Positions 8,597-17,275 are shown, counted from the stretch's first letter. The stretch: 64,000 bases of DNA from JAICYJ01 sp963737445 (GCA_963737445.1 CAVTSO010000002.1:109130-173129); one strand, 5' to 3'. Translations and numbers: made by a program. The notes: generated from the sequence alone by a model not told the origin.

Positions 8597-9927
8597 CGGG
8601 CCCGCGCCGGCGCGACGGCCACCCGTGAGACGGTCACCCGTGCCGGCGCGAACAGGGCGTAGCCCGCGATCACCAGCAGCAGCACCACGTAGAAGTAGTC
8701 GAAGCCCATCGTCAGGTAGAAGAAGTTCGCTGCCACCGTGGCGGCCAGGGCGGCCACCAGACCGTTGGCCAGCAGCCTGCGGTCGGGGTCGGCGGCGTGG
8801 CGCATGGCCAACGCGCAGGCGGTCACCCAGGCGAAGAAGCCGAGGTACAACGTCAACCCCACAACCCCGGTCTCGACCAGGGTGGCGACCCAGAAGCTGT
8901 GCGGGCCGAAGTCCGACTTGCCGGTCAGGAACTGGTAGAAGACCGCGAACGTGTTGTAGCCCATGCCGAACAGCGGGTGCGGGTCGAGCGCCGGGCCGAC
9001 CAGTGAGTAGAACTCGAAGTGCGTCTTCACGCCGCTGCCGTTCACGTTCGTCCGCGAGCTGATCACGGCACGGACGAAGCTTGAGCTCGAGTACAGCAGC
9101 AGCAGCGCCGCGATCGGCACGCCCAGCGCCAGCAGCAGCGTGCGCGGCCGCGGCAGCCGCGGCAGGATCGTCGGCGCCAGCACCAGCAGGCCGACGATGT
9201 CGCCGAGCGCGGCGCTGCGGGACAGCGTCAGCGCCTGCACCGTTAGCAGGAACACCAGCAGCAGCCCCAGTCGCCGTCGGCCGCGCCGGTCGGCCAGGTA
9301 GCGCGGCAGCAGCACCAGCAGCGGCACGCACAGCATCACGCCCAGGTGATTGGGATCGCCCGTGAGCGCGTTGATCCGGTAGATGCTCTGGCTGCCGCCG
9401 ACCACGCCGTAGACGTTGATGCCGTTGGCCTTGCCCTGGCCGGCGGTGAGCGGTGCCACCACCAGCTGGTCGAGGTTGATGCCCGCGCCGACAACCAGCG
9501 CCAGCTGCACCAGCCCGTAGGCCGCGTTCGCCACCAGGCCGATCAAGAACCAGCGCAGCGACCGGTCGAACAGCTCCGCGCCGCGGCGCAGGATGTAGGC
9601 CGTGGCCACGACCAGGAAGCCGAAGTGGATCACCCAGGTGGTCACGCCCTTCGCCCAGAAGGCCAGGCCCTGCCGCGTCTGCAGGTCGAAGTAGCCGGCC
9701 AGGTAGACGGCCAGGAAGGCCAGCATGAAGCCGCACAGCGTGATGCAGACCCGCGGCATCGCGCTGTCGCGGGCCCGCAGCCTGTCCAGCAGGAAGGCGC
9801 CGACGAATGCCAGGCAGGTGATGTTGGTGATGGTCAGGTCGAGGCCGCCGCCCTGCCACTGGATCTTCGCCATCGTCTGGACGAACAGCGTCGCCATCAG
9901 CAGGCGGTCGAGCCAGCGGGTGCTCAT
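8593..9927 (-). CDS. O-antigen ligase/polymerase-like membrane protein (Wzy/WaaL superfamily)
   Basis: 444 residues with about 12 TM helices and a large extracellular loop before the last helices. The loop has the pattern HPLFGMGYNTFAVFYQF followed by HSFWVATLVETGVVG, the Wzy_C signature with a His-Ser element. These proteins polymerise or ligate lipid-linked repeat units at the outer face of the membrane. The ATG overlaps the stop of the GT4 gene upstream as ATGA, so the pair is co-translated. Confidence 0.8.
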   Translation of the reverse strand: MSTRWLDRLLMATLFVQTMAKIQWQGGGLDLTITNITCLAFVGAFLLDRLRARDSAMPRVCITLCGFMLAFLAVYLAGYFDLQTRQGLAFWAKGVTTWVIHFGFLVVATAYILRRGAELFDRSLRWFLIGLVANAAYGLVQLALVVGAGINLDQLVVAPLTAGQGKANGINVYGVVGGSQSIYRINALTGDPNHLGVMLCVPLLVLLPRYLADRRGRRRLGLLLVFLLTVQALTLSRSAALGDIVGLLVLAPTILPRLPRPRTLLLALGVPIAALLLLYSSSSFVRAVISSRTNVNGSGVKTHFEFYSLVGPALDPHPLFGMGYNTFAVFYQFLTGKSDFGPHSFWVATLVETGVVGLTLYLGFFAWVTACALAMRHAADPDRRLLANGLVAALAATVAANFFYLTMGFDYFYVVLLLVIAGYALFAPARVTVSRVAVAPARAR

Positions 9928-11207
9928 CCCGCCACCCGTCGCAGAACCGCGGCCAGCTCGCCGGCCCGCCCGGCGCGCGACAGCCGATCGCGCACCTCGT
10001 CGGTCTGCTCGACGTCCGCCAGGCCGCCGTTCTGCCAGCCGTCCACCATCTGCTCCAGCGCCGCCGAGATCGCGACCACGTCGTCGCAGTCGACCACGCG
10101 GCCGGCGCCGACGGAGCGGATCAGGTTGGCCGCGGCACCGCTGGGCGGCACCGCCGCCAGCATCGGGCGGCGCGCGGCCACGTACTCGAACACCTTGCCC
10201 GACAGCACCGTGTCACCGCGGCCGCCGGCGTGCGGTATCAGCAGCAGCAGCGCGTCCGCCGCCCGCTGTGCCCGGATCGACTCGCTGTAGGGCAGGAAGC
10301 CCTCCTCGCGCCATGCGGCGTCGATGCCGAGGCCGTGTGCGAACGTGCGGTCCTCACCTCGCAGCTCGCCGATGAAGCGCGCCAGGACGAGGCCGTCCAG
10401 ATCGGAGCGGCGGTCGAGCAGCCCGGCCAGCGCCTGCAGGAACGGCCGCGGCGAGCGCTGGCCGAAGAACGAGCCCGCGTGCACGATCGTAAAGCGGTCG
10501 TTGGGCCGGTAGCAGAGCTGCTCGAAGTCGTCGAAGTCGGCGCCGTTCTCGATCACGGTGGTCTTGTGCGCCGCGTCCGGGTGCAGATGGCCGATCTCCT
10601 GGGCGATCGAGCCGGTCGCCGCCGTCAGCGCCGCCGCCCGTCGTCCCACGGATGCGGCCATCCGCGAGACCACGGCCCGCTTGGCGCGCACGCCTGCCCT
10701 GTCGTAGCGGCGGTGCGGGTTGTCCAGCCAGGAGTCACGGAAGTCGGCCACGAACGGCCGGCGCGTCGCGGTCGCGATCGCCTCGGCCACCAGATGCGTC
10801 GAGCTGGGGGGCGACGTCGACATGATCACGTCGATGTCATGCCTGCGCACCACCCCGATGCCGGCCGGGACGGCGGTCGCCAGCCACGGCGTGGCCTTGT
10901 CGGGGATCAGCGCCCGCTGGTACGCGTAGCGGGCTTCGGTGCCGAGCCGGCCGAGCCGGGATCGGCCCTCGAGCGCGTCCGCGTGCGAGGTCGAGCGCGG
11001 GCCCAGGAACCGGCAGCGGTGCACGGTCGTCGTGGCCGGGATCGCCTCCAGCAGGTGCTCGTCGCGGGCGAACCACTTGGGGTCGTGCGGCGTCAGCACG
11101 TGCACCTCGACGCCGTGATCCGGCAGGAACTTGCAGAACTTGAGCGTCCGCTGCACGCCACCGCCTCCGGCCGGCGGGAAGTAGAAGGCGACGATCAGGA
11201 CTCGCAT
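9924..11207 (-). CDS. Glycosyltransferase family 4
   Basis: 427 residues starting MRVLIVAFYFPPAGGGGVQR, the usual WsaE/WbuB-like GT-B N-terminus. The donor domain has the IVHAGSFFGQRSPRPF block (about 240) and the LSGKVFEYVAARRPMLA block (about 340), where the Glu contacts the nucleotide sugar. I start at the internal ATG at 11207 because homology begins there and a -10 box (TAGACT) lies 8 nt upstream; the longer frame adds 16 residues unlike the family. It is first of a two-gene unit with the Wzy-like protein. Confidence 0.85.
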   Translation of the reverse strand: MRVLIVAFYFPPAGGGGVQRTLKFCKFLPDHGVEVHVLTPHDPKWFARDEHLLEAIPATTTVHRCRFLGPRSTSHADALEGRSRLGRLGTEARYAYQRALIPDKATPWLATAVPAGIGVVRRHDIDVIMSTSPPSSTHLVAEAIATATRRPFVADFRDSWLDNPHRRYDRAGVRAKRAVVSRMAASVGRRAAALTAATGSIAQEIGHLHPDAAHKTTVIENGADFDDFEQLCYRPNDRFTIVHAGSFFGQRSPRPFLQALAGLLDRRSDLDGLVLARFIGELRGEDRTFAHGLGIDAAWREEGFLPYSESIRAQRAADALLLLIPHAGGRGDTVLSGKVFEYVAARRPMLAAVPPSGAAANLIRSVGAGRVVDCDDVVAISAALEQMVDGWQNGGLADVEQTDEVRDRLSRAGRAGELAAVLRRVAG

Positions 11208-11215
11208 CACCGGGC

Positions 11216-11221
11216 AGTCTA
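11216..11221 (-). promoter_or_regulatory. -10 box TAGACT
   Basis: On the minus strand TAGACT lies 8 nt before the GT4 ATG at 11207. It is back to back with the promoter of the ATL gene in a 40-bp divergent gap. Confidence 0.55.
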
Positions 11222-11234
11222 GGGTCGCCCCCTC

Positions 11235-11240
11235 TAGGAT
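11235..11240 (+). promoter_or_regulatory. -10 box TAGGAT
   Basis: TAGGAT ends 7 nt before the ATG of the alkyltransferase-like gene at 11248. Confidence 0.6.
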
Positions 11241-11247
11241 CGCCGCG

Positions 11248-11616
11248 ATGAACATCCCGCCTGGATTCCGGATCGTGGGCGAGACCAGCGCGTTCGAGCG
11301 GTCCGTGGCCGAGATGGTGCGCCGGGTGCCGGCCGGGACGGTCGCCAGCTACGGCCGGATCGCGGCGTGGCTGGGAAAGCCGGAAGCCGCCAGAGCCGTG
11401 GGCGGTGCGATGGCGCGGTCGCCGGACGGGGTGCCGGCTCACCGCGTGGTCACATCCGGCGGCCGGCTGGCGCCCGGCTGGGAGCAGGAGCAGGCGGGGC
11501 TGCTGCGCGCCGAGGGCGTGCGGGTCTGGCGCGGCCATGTGCGCGAGCCGATCCCGTGGTGGGAGGGACCCCAGCGACGGGCTAGGAGTACTCGACCTGG
11601 TCGTAGTAGCGGGTGA
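11248..11616 (+). CDS. Alkyltransferase-like (ATL) DNA-binding protein
   Basis: 122 residues matching the C-terminal DNA-binding domain of O6-alkylguanine-DNA alkyltransferases: RVPAGTVASYGRIAAWLGKPEAARAVGGAMA (28-56, helix-turn-helix) and the active-site loop PAHRVV (63-68). The nucleophilic Cys of the usual PCHRV is Ala64, so the protein cannot accept the alkyl group. ATL proteins bind alkylated guanine and pass the lesion to nucleotide excision repair. The last 35 bases overlap the convergent ATP-grasp gene, so the Arg-rich tail after PWWEGP may be non-conserved. It has no functional link to the surrounding glycan genes. Confidence 0.85.
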   Translation: MNIPPGFRIVGETSAFERSVAEMVRRVPAGTVASYGRIAAWLGKPEAARAVGGAMARSPDGVPAHRVVTSGGRLAPGWEQEQAGLLRAEGVRVWRGHVREPIPWWEGPQRRARSTRPGRSSG

Positions 11617-12613
11617 CCCGCCGCCCGATCGTGGTGCGTCCGTCAAGCGCTGCCACCGCGTCCGCGTCGATCTCGCCCAGCGCCAGCCGCACCGCCAGCC
11701 ACGGCAGGTTCAGGTCGGGCTGGTAGACCAGCGTCGAGATACGCGGGTTGATCTCGAGCAGGCGGTCGCCGAGGAACTGCACGTTCACGATCCAGTCTAG
11801 GCGAAGCGCCTCGACCAGCCGGCGCGAGTGCTCGAGCAGGTCGGGCCGGTCGATGATCCGGAACTCCATGGCCAGCCCGGCCCGGAACGCCTCGCGCGTC
11901 TTCGCGCTTGCGACCAGCGTGCGGCCGTCTCGGCAGAGCGCGTCCACCGCCAGCTCCTCGCCCTCGACCAGCTCCATCACCAGCATCTCGGGGAACCCGT
12001 CGCCGCCGCACAGGATCTCGACCGCATCCGCGAGGGACAGGGGCAGCAGCGTGCCCGGCCGCCCGCCCAGCAGCTGCTCGCGCCGGTCGGCGCCTGCCGA
12101 CAGCACCCGGAAGCCGCGCGAGCCCTTGGCTGCGAGCGGCTTCATGCAGACGTCGCGGCCCGGGTAGCCGAGCTCCGCGGCCGCCGCCCGGAAACCGTCC
12201 GCATCGGCGGCCGCGATCGTGCGCGGCTGGGGGATGCCCAGCCGCTCCGCGAGACGCACCGTCTCGGACTTGGCGCTGGCCCGCTCGACGGCGTCCGGCC
12301 CGGACACCAGCACCGGAACGCCGAAGCGCTCGGCGCCGGCCGCGATCGCGCCCACCTCGGCCGAGGACTGCGGGAACACCACGTCGACGCGCTCCTGCTC
12401 GGCGACCTCCAGCAACGCCTCCAGGTACTCCGGGTGCGACCCCGGCGGCACCCGCCGGAAGCGGTCGCACAGGAAGCGTCCGGCCGACTCGTCGCGCATG
12501 TCCACGCCGACCAGCCGCACCGGGCGCCCGTCGGCCTCGCGCAGCGCCCGCAGCAGCCGCGGTGAGCCGGGCGCGCCGCTGGCCGTGACCAGGATCGTGA
12601 GCGGATCGCTCAC
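11582..12613 (-). CDS. ATP-grasp ligase (carbamoyl-phosphate-synthase-like)
   Basis: 343 residues. The N-terminal Rossmann-like part starts LTILVTASGAPGSPRLLRAL. The ATP-grasp core follows: KSETVRLAERLGIP (about 110), an MKPLAAKGSRGF nucleotide-binding Lys loop (about 155), and the metal-binding segment VNVQFLGDRLLEINPRIS (about 285-300) with Glu and Asn ligands. ATP-grasp enzymes join a carboxylate to an amine or thiol; here a glycan or lipid substituent is likely but unproven. The GTG start overlaps the PIG-L stop (GTGA). Last gene of a four-gene operon from 15347. Confidence 0.8.
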   Translation of the reverse strand: MSDPLTILVTASGAPGSPRLLRALREADGRPVRLVGVDMRDESAGRFLCDRFRRVPPGSHPEYLEALLEVAEQERVDVVFPQSSAEVGAIAAGAERFGVPVLVSGPDAVERASAKSETVRLAERLGIPQPRTIAAADADGFRAAAAELGYPGRDVCMKPLAAKGSRGFRVLSAGADRREQLLGGRPGTLLPLSLADAVEILCGGDGFPEMLVMELVEGEELAVDALCRDGRTLVASAKTREAFRAGLAMEFRIIDRPDLLEHSRRLVEALRLDWIVNVQFLGDRLLEINPRISTLVYQPDLNLPWLAVRLALGEIDADAVAALDGRTTIGRRVTRYYDQVEYS

Positions 12614-13245
12614 AGGATCCAGCGGTAGACCTCGAACACCTCGGCCAGCTCGCGGCCGCTCTCGATCCCGTGGGTGCGGGCCAGGTTGCGGATGTACTCC
12701 TCGTTCGCGTAGTTGCGGTGCTGCTGGCTGCGGTAGTGGCCGAGCGCCGTTACCTTCGCGTCCAGATGTCGCGGCTCCAGTGCCACGTAGGCGTCCCGGC
12801 GGAAGGCGAAGCAGTTCCACGGGATCTCGTAGCCGAGCAGCGTGGTGCGCTTGAAGGCGCGCATGCCCTCCCGCGCGATCGTCTCGTGGTCCTGGTGGAT
12901 GTCACCCAGCGAGGGCATCAGCACCATGTCCGGGGCGATTTCCGCGTTCGCGGCCACCAGGATCTCGAGGATCTCCTGCCGGATGGTGGGGAAGGTGCGC
13001 ACGTCGAAGTCGTGGATCGAGACGCGCTCCGGGTCGATGCCCAGCGCGGTGGTGGCGGCGCGCGCCTCGTGCACCAGCGTGTCGGCGGGGAAGCCCTCGG
13101 GCAGCGAGCGCGACGCCGACGAGAAGGCGTGGTAGTGCACCTCGGCGCCGGCCTCGACCAGTCGCGCGATGGTGCCGCCGCAGCCGAACTCGCCGTCGTC
13201 CGTATGTGGGGCCAGCACCAGCGCGCGGCGTCCGGCTGCGATCAC
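12610..13245 (-). CDS. PIG-L/LmbE-family deacetylase
   Basis: 211 residues. The zinc site is APHTDDGEFGCGGT (11-24); the family norm is PHPDD, here PHTDD with the His and Asp kept. A second site, DIHQDHE (about 115), supplies the other His. These metal-dependent enzymes N-deacetylate GlcNAc-type groups on lipids, thiols or glycans. The start is the GTG at 13245, inside a longer frame produced by the upstream frameshift; it overlaps the Wzy-like stop as GTGA. Operon partners suggest that it edits the lipid-linked or exported polysaccharide. Confidence 0.85.
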   Translation of the reverse strand: MIAAGRRALVLAPHTDDGEFGCGGTIARLVEAGAEVHYHAFSSASRSLPEGFPADTLVHEARAATTALGIDPERVSIHDFDVRTFPTIRQEILEILVAANAEIAPDMVLMPSLGDIHQDHETIAREGMRAFKRTTLLGYEIPWNCFAFRRDAYVALEPRHLDAKVTALGHYRSQQHRNYANEEYIRNLARTHGIESGRELAEVFEVYRWIL

Positions 13246-14679
13246 GCGCGGGCCTGACGGATGCGGATGTTCGGTAACGCTGCCACGGAGACGATCAGGG
13301 CGGTCAGGATCCACGACGCGGGATCCTCGAAGTACGCATTGTAAAAGAGCGAGCTGGTCAGCACAGCGGCCAGCGCTCCGGCCAGGCCGAACCGCAGCAG
13401 CCGCTCCGGGCCGGTACGGAACGCCGCCCACGCGATCGACCCGATCAGCGCCAGGTAGGCGGCCAGCCCCAGCGGGCCCAGCTCGGCCAACACCGTCACC
13501 GGCGTGGTGTGCGAGGCGGCTGCTGCGCGTGCGGCTCGGGTGGGCGCTGCCGGCCAGCGCTGCGCGGGCGAAGCCGCCCAGCCCGGCGCCCTCGATCGGG
13601 TGGTGCTTGATCACGCGCCAGCCGTCGGAGAGCAGCACCGAGCGGCCGCTCGTCACCTGCTTGGTGGAGCTGCCGTGCGACGAGACCAGCAGACCGGCCA
13701 CCCCGGCCACCGCCACCGCGACGGCGAGGCCCACCAGCAGCCGCCGCGGCCAGATGGTGGCGCCGATCAGCAGGGAGCCGGCCGCCAGCGCCATCAGGCT
13801 GGACTGCGAGTAGGACAGGTACTGGGCCAGGAACAGCAGCGCCATCAGCCCCAGCAGCTGCGGCGTCGCCCGGCGGTAGACCGCCACCGCCGCCAGCAGC
13901 ACGATCGTGACCGCCATGAAGCGGCCGTACACGCTGGCGTCGTAGAACAGCGAGTTGACCCGGAAGAACGAGGCGTACTGGTTGCTGACGATGATCTTCT
14001 GGTTCCAGAACAGGTGGCGGCTCTCGTACTGCCAGAACGCCACCGCGGCGAACACCAGCGCCAGCGCCACGTCCGTGTAGAGCATCAGGCGCAGCTGGCG
14101 GAGGGTTGGGCGCAGCGCCACGATCCGGGTCGCCAGGTAGCCGAACGGCAGATAGAAGAACAGCATCTGGACGCCGCCCTGGTGGGAGTCGGCGCTCCAC
14201 AGCAGCGAGATCGCGCTCCAGCCGATCAGCGCCGCCATCGTCCAGCCCACCAGGCCCATCTGCGGGCGCTGCTCGCGGCCGAGGGCGAGCGTGTAGGCGT
14301 GGGCGAGCGCGATCGCGATCAGGACCCCGTAGAGCGGCACGAGCAGGTTGGCCTGCTGCCCGCCCGCGTGCAGCGGGATCCGGCCCGGTGCCGCAGCCAC
14401 CACCGCCATCAGCGCCAGCGTCGGCTTGCGATGGGCGATCACGGCCGCCACTCCGATCGCGATCAGCCCCACCAGCAGGCCGGCGGCGGCCAGCGCAGGC
14501 CGCCGACCCGCGTCCGTCCGCATGGTCGAGATCGGCGAGTGCAGCAGGTCTCCGGCCAGGATCAGCGCGCCGGCGGCGTAGGCGGAGAACCCGGCCGTTC
14601 GCAGGCTGCGCCCGCCGGCGCACAGCTGCAGGGCGAGCCCGGCGGCCGCAACGATGGCGCCCAGCGCGATGCCGCTCAC
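13242..14679 (-). CDS. O-antigen ligase/polymerase-like membrane protein, frameshifted
   Basis: About 478 residues with roughly 12 TM helices. The Wzy_C-like part reads HHPIEGAGLGGF, and after the break SHTTPVTVLAELGPLGLAAY, the usual late TM region. The frame changes between about 13500 and 13555; upstream the frame continues into PIG-L-overlapping sequence, downstream it resumes toward the stop at 13242. One indel repairs the gene. The GTG start overlaps the preceding stop (GTGA). It would polymerise or attach lipid-linked glycan outside the cell. Confidence 0.75.
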
Positions 14680-15347
14680 GGGATCGTCGCCGTGAAGGAG
14701 GGCGGGTTGGGCGTGCGGTTGCCGGCCTGGTCGACCGCCACCATCTCGATCCGGTAGCTGCCGGGCGCAACCTTGCCGTACGCCAGGTGCGCGACGTGCG
14801 GGACCACGCGCTTCTGCAGGACGATGCGGCTGCCCTGGCGCACGATCATCAGCGCGTACCCGTTCCCGGGCGACCGCGTGTAGTGGACGGCCAGCGCCAG
14901 ACGGCCCTTGCGCACCTGGTCGATCCGGATCCTGGGCGGCATGGTGTCGACGATGATCGCATCGGGGATGGTGACCTCACGGCCGTCCGCGAGCGTCACG
15001 CGCAGCCGGTAGCGGCCGTCCGGGGCCTGCCCCCCGGAGTCGGTGCTGCCGTCCCAGTGGAGCACCACGGGGCCCTTCCGGTAGCGGCGGCCCGTGGCGA
15101 GCATCTTGGTGACGTCGCCGTTGGCGTCGACGATCGCCAGATCCAGGGCCTGTGGCTTTCGCAGCGTGAAGCGGAGCTTGGCGGCCGGCAGGCAGCCGGG
15201 ATCGATGCAGCCGGGGGAGAACGCCTGCCGCACGTGGGGATGCCCGACCGCCGAGTGGTGCAGCTTCAGCTGCTCGGCGCGCAGAAACGCCGCGGCACAG
15301 AGGGCGATCAGGACCAGGGGGATGGCGGCGGCGGCGCGGTGGCTCAC
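14676..15347 (-). CDS. Secreted protein with FlgD-like Ig repeats
   Basis: 223 residues. An N-terminal hydrophobic segment (about 4-22) is a signal peptide or anchor. Two Ig-like units follow, each with the FlgD_ig hallmarks: HWDGSTDSGGQAPDGRYRLRV (about 98-118) and a C-terminal GSYRIEMVAVDQAGN. Such modules occur in extracytoplasmic structural or glycan-associated proteins. First gene of the operon containing Wzy, PIG-L and ATP-grasp, all joined by 4-nt overlaps, so it probably acts with them at the cell surface. Specific function unknown. Confidence 0.65.
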   Translation of the reverse strand: MSHRAAAAIPLVLIALCAAAFLRAEQLKLHHSAVGHPHVRQAFSPGCIDPGCLPAAKLRFTLRKPQALDLAIVDANGDVTKMLATGRRYRKGPVVLHWDGSTDSGGQAPDGRYRLRVTLADGREVTIPDAIIVDTMPPRIRIDQVRKGRLALAVHYTRSPGNGYALMIVRQGSRIVLQKRVVPHVAHLAYGKVAPGSYRIEMVAVDQAGNRTPNPPSFTATIP

Positions 15348-15358
15348 GGTGCGCGCGG

Positions 15359-15364
15359 ATTGTA
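15359..15364 (-). promoter_or_regulatory. -10 box TACAAT
   Basis: TACAAT on the minus strand, 11 nt before the GTG at 15347, gives a leader of only a few bases. It is a closer match to the sigma-70 consensus than the other boxes. Confidence 0.55.
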
Positions 15365-15394
15365 CGGCCGCGCCGTGAGCCGCTGCGGCGTTCG

Positions 15395-16312
15395 TTACGT
15401 CTGCTGCAGCTCAGCCGGCGCAGGTGCGGAGGCCGGCTTGGGGGCCTTGGCGCCCCTGGCCGTGTAGACCGTGGCCACGAGCACGATCACCGCGGCGCCG
15501 ATCACATACCAGTACGGGGCGGCGTCCAGCGTCTTCAGGCCGGAGGCGGCCAGCACCACCGCGATCGCGCCGCGCAGCATCCGCTCGGGGGCGCGGTGGG
15601 TGACGTGCGAGCCGATCAGGATGCCCGGGATCGAGCCGATCAGGATCGAGCCGACGACGCCGAAGTTGGGGGTGCCCCAGACCAGCGTGGCCAGGCCGGC
15701 CGCGACCGTCACCAGCATCGCGTGGAACAGGTCGGTGCCGACGACGCGGCGGGCGGCCAGCGGGAACAGCGTCACCAGGGTGAGGCCGAAGAACACGCCC
15801 GAGCCGACCGAGGTCAGACCCAGGATGAAGCCGAACACGACGCCGATGGTGACGGCCAGCACCTTGTGCCAGGTGTCCAGCGGGCCGTCGGTGGGCAGGT
15901 TGTCGGAGCTCCAAAGCCGCGGGATCGTGAGGAACGTGCGGGCGGCCACCGTGATGCCGACGATCACCAGCACGATGCCGATCAGGTTCAGCAGCACGCT
16001 GTTCACGTCGATGCCGATGCGGGGGAAGATCTCGTAGAGGGTGAACACGCCCAGGATGGCGGCGGGAACGCTGCCGGCGCCCATCCACAGGCCCAGCTCG
16101 GTGTTCACGTTCTTGAGCTGGTGGTGGCGGGCGGCCCCGAACATCTTCGTGATCGCGGCGTAGATGAGGTCGCTGCCGACGGCGGTGGTCGGCGGAATGC
16201 CGAACACGGTGATCAGGATCGGCGTCATCAGCGAGCCGGCGCCCATGCCTGTGGCACCGACCAGCATGCCGACGGCGAGCCCCGCTGCGATCATTCCGGT
16301 GTTGATGTCCAT
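15395..16312 (-). CDS. TauE/SafE-family permease 1
   Basis: 305 residues, eight predicted TM helices in two pseudo-repeats. Each repeat opens with the family pattern: VGATGMGAGSLMTPILI (about 18-34) and GLTSVGSGVFFGLTLV (about 165-180). Family members move sulfite, sulfonates or other small anions out of or into the cell. It is paralogous to the next gene upstream and has the same promoter element. Position downstream of the sulfate-activation genes suggests export of sulfite or a sulfonate; direction and substrate are inference. Confidence 0.85.
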   Translation of the reverse strand: MDINTGMIAAGLAVGMLVGATGMGAGSLMTPILITVFGIPPTTAVGSDLIYAAITKMFGAARHHQLKNVNTELGLWMGAGSVPAAILGVFTLYEIFPRIGIDVNSVLLNLIGIVLVIVGITVAARTFLTIPRLWSSDNLPTDGPLDTWHKVLAVTIGVVFGFILGLTSVGSGVFFGLTLVTLFPLAARRVVGTDLFHAMLVTVAAGLATLVWGTPNFGVVGSILIGSIPGILIGSHVTHRAPERMLRGAIAVVLAASGLKTLDAAPYWYVIGAAVIVLVATVYTARGAKAPKPASAPAPAELQQT

Positions 16313-16354
16313 CTGCCTGTGCCCCCGTCTCGACGACTGTTGTCCACTTGCCCC

Positions 16355-16386
16355 ACAAGTCTAAGTGATTTAGTGGGGAATGCAAG
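16355..16386 (-). promoter_or_regulatory. Promoter of TauE/SafE gene 1, shared 32-bp element
   Basis: Read on the minus strand this has a -35-like TTGCAT, a 16-nt spacer and -10 TAGACT. Outside a 5-nt variable centre it matches the element before TauE gene 2 at 25 of 27 positions with identical spacing. Conservation covers the spacer-flanking bases as well as the hexamers, which suggests a shared regulator. Confidence 0.6.
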
Positions 16387-16426
16387 TGGCGTGCGACGAA
16401 ACGACAGTTCCCAGGCCGGGGCGCCT

Positions 16427-17218
16427 CTAAAACAGGCCGAACAGTTTCAGGCCCGAGAAGGCCAGCACGGTGGCCAGCGAGCTTCGCAGCGCCCGCTCCG
16501 GGATCGACACCATCACCTGGGCACCGATCAGGATGCCGGGGATCGAGCCGCACATCAGATAGGCGACCGTCTCCAGGTGTACGTCGGGGAGCAGGAAGTA
16601 GGAGGCGAAAGCAGCCGGGATCGTCACCAGCGCCCCGTGATACAGGTCGGTGCCGACCACACGGTGTGCCGACAACGGGAACAGCAGGATCAGGGCGATC
16701 CCGAAGAATGCACCGGCGCCGACGGATGTGATCCCAAAGACGTAGCCGAACACGACGCCGATCACGACCGCCGTGACCTTGTGATTGCGTGTCAGCGGCC
16801 CATCCGCGACCGCTCCGCTGCCCGTGCGCAGCCCGAACGCGCCGAAGGTGCGCACGACCACGATCACCGCGACCAGCAGCAGCGCGACGCCGATTGCGTA
16901 CTTCAGCCAACTCTCCACGGCAGCGCTGTCGGCCCCGATCAGCTCGTGCAACGTGAACACCCCCGCCAGTGAGGCCGGCACGCTGCCCAGGGCCATCCAC
17001 CAGGCCAGGTCGGTGTTGACGGTGTTCAGCGATAGGTGGCGCAGGCCGCCGACGCCCTTGGTGATGGCCGAGTAGAGCAGATCGGTGCCGACGGCGCCCA
17101 CCGCAGAGGTGCCGAATAGGCCGATCAACACCGGCGCCATCAGGGAGCCGGCGCCCATCCCCGTGGCACCGATCAGCACGCCGACCACCAGGCCGGCCAG
17201 GATCAGTTCTGCTTCCGT
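16427..17218 (-). CDS. TauE/SafE-family permease 2, possible ACG start
   Basis: About 263 residues, eight TM helices, with the paired motifs IGATGMGAGSLMAPVLI and GITSVGAGAFFGIALI. The first usable ATG/GTG/TTG is GTG at 17188, which would cut off half of TM1. Alignment with the paralog extends upstream to TEAELILAGLVVGVL, reaching an ACG codon at 17216-17218 with a strong GGAGGA Shine-Dalgarno 6 nt before it. The start is thus either a non-standard ACG or a miscalled ATG. Separated from the ATP sulfurylase gene by a terminator hairpin and driven by its own promoter. Confidence 0.75.
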   Translation of the reverse strand, partial: TEAELILAGLVVGVLIGATGMGAGSLMAPVLIGLFGTSAVGAVGTDLLYSAITKGVGGLRHLSLNTVNTDLAWWMALGSVPASLAGVFTLHELIGADSAAVESWLKYAIGVALLLVAVIVVVRTFGAFGLRTGSGAVADGPLTRNHKVTAVVIGVVFGYVFGITSVGAGAFFGIALILLFPLSAHRVVGTDLYHGALVTIPAAFASYFLLPDVHLETVAYLMCGSIPGILIGAQVMVSIPERALRSSLATVLAFSGLKLFGLF

Positions 17219-17243
17219 CCCCGCTCCTCCCGCTGCATTGCGA

Positions 17244-17275
17244 ACAAGTCTAAGTGGAGTGGTGGAGAACGCAAG
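17244..17275 (-). promoter_or_regulatory. Promoter of TauE/SafE gene 2, shared 32-bp element
   Basis: The minus strand shows -35-like TTGCGT, a 16-nt spacer and -10 TAGACT, then ACTTGT. It is the second copy of the element at 16355-16386. It starts where the terminator of the sulfur operon ends, giving a clean boundary between two transcription units. Confidence 0.6.

Noticed and set aside
12614..12820. Longer N-terminus for the ATP-grasp protein
   Set aside because: The extra residues are out-of-frame translation of PIG-L; the GTG at 12613 overlaps the PIG-L stop exactly as other junctions of this operon do.
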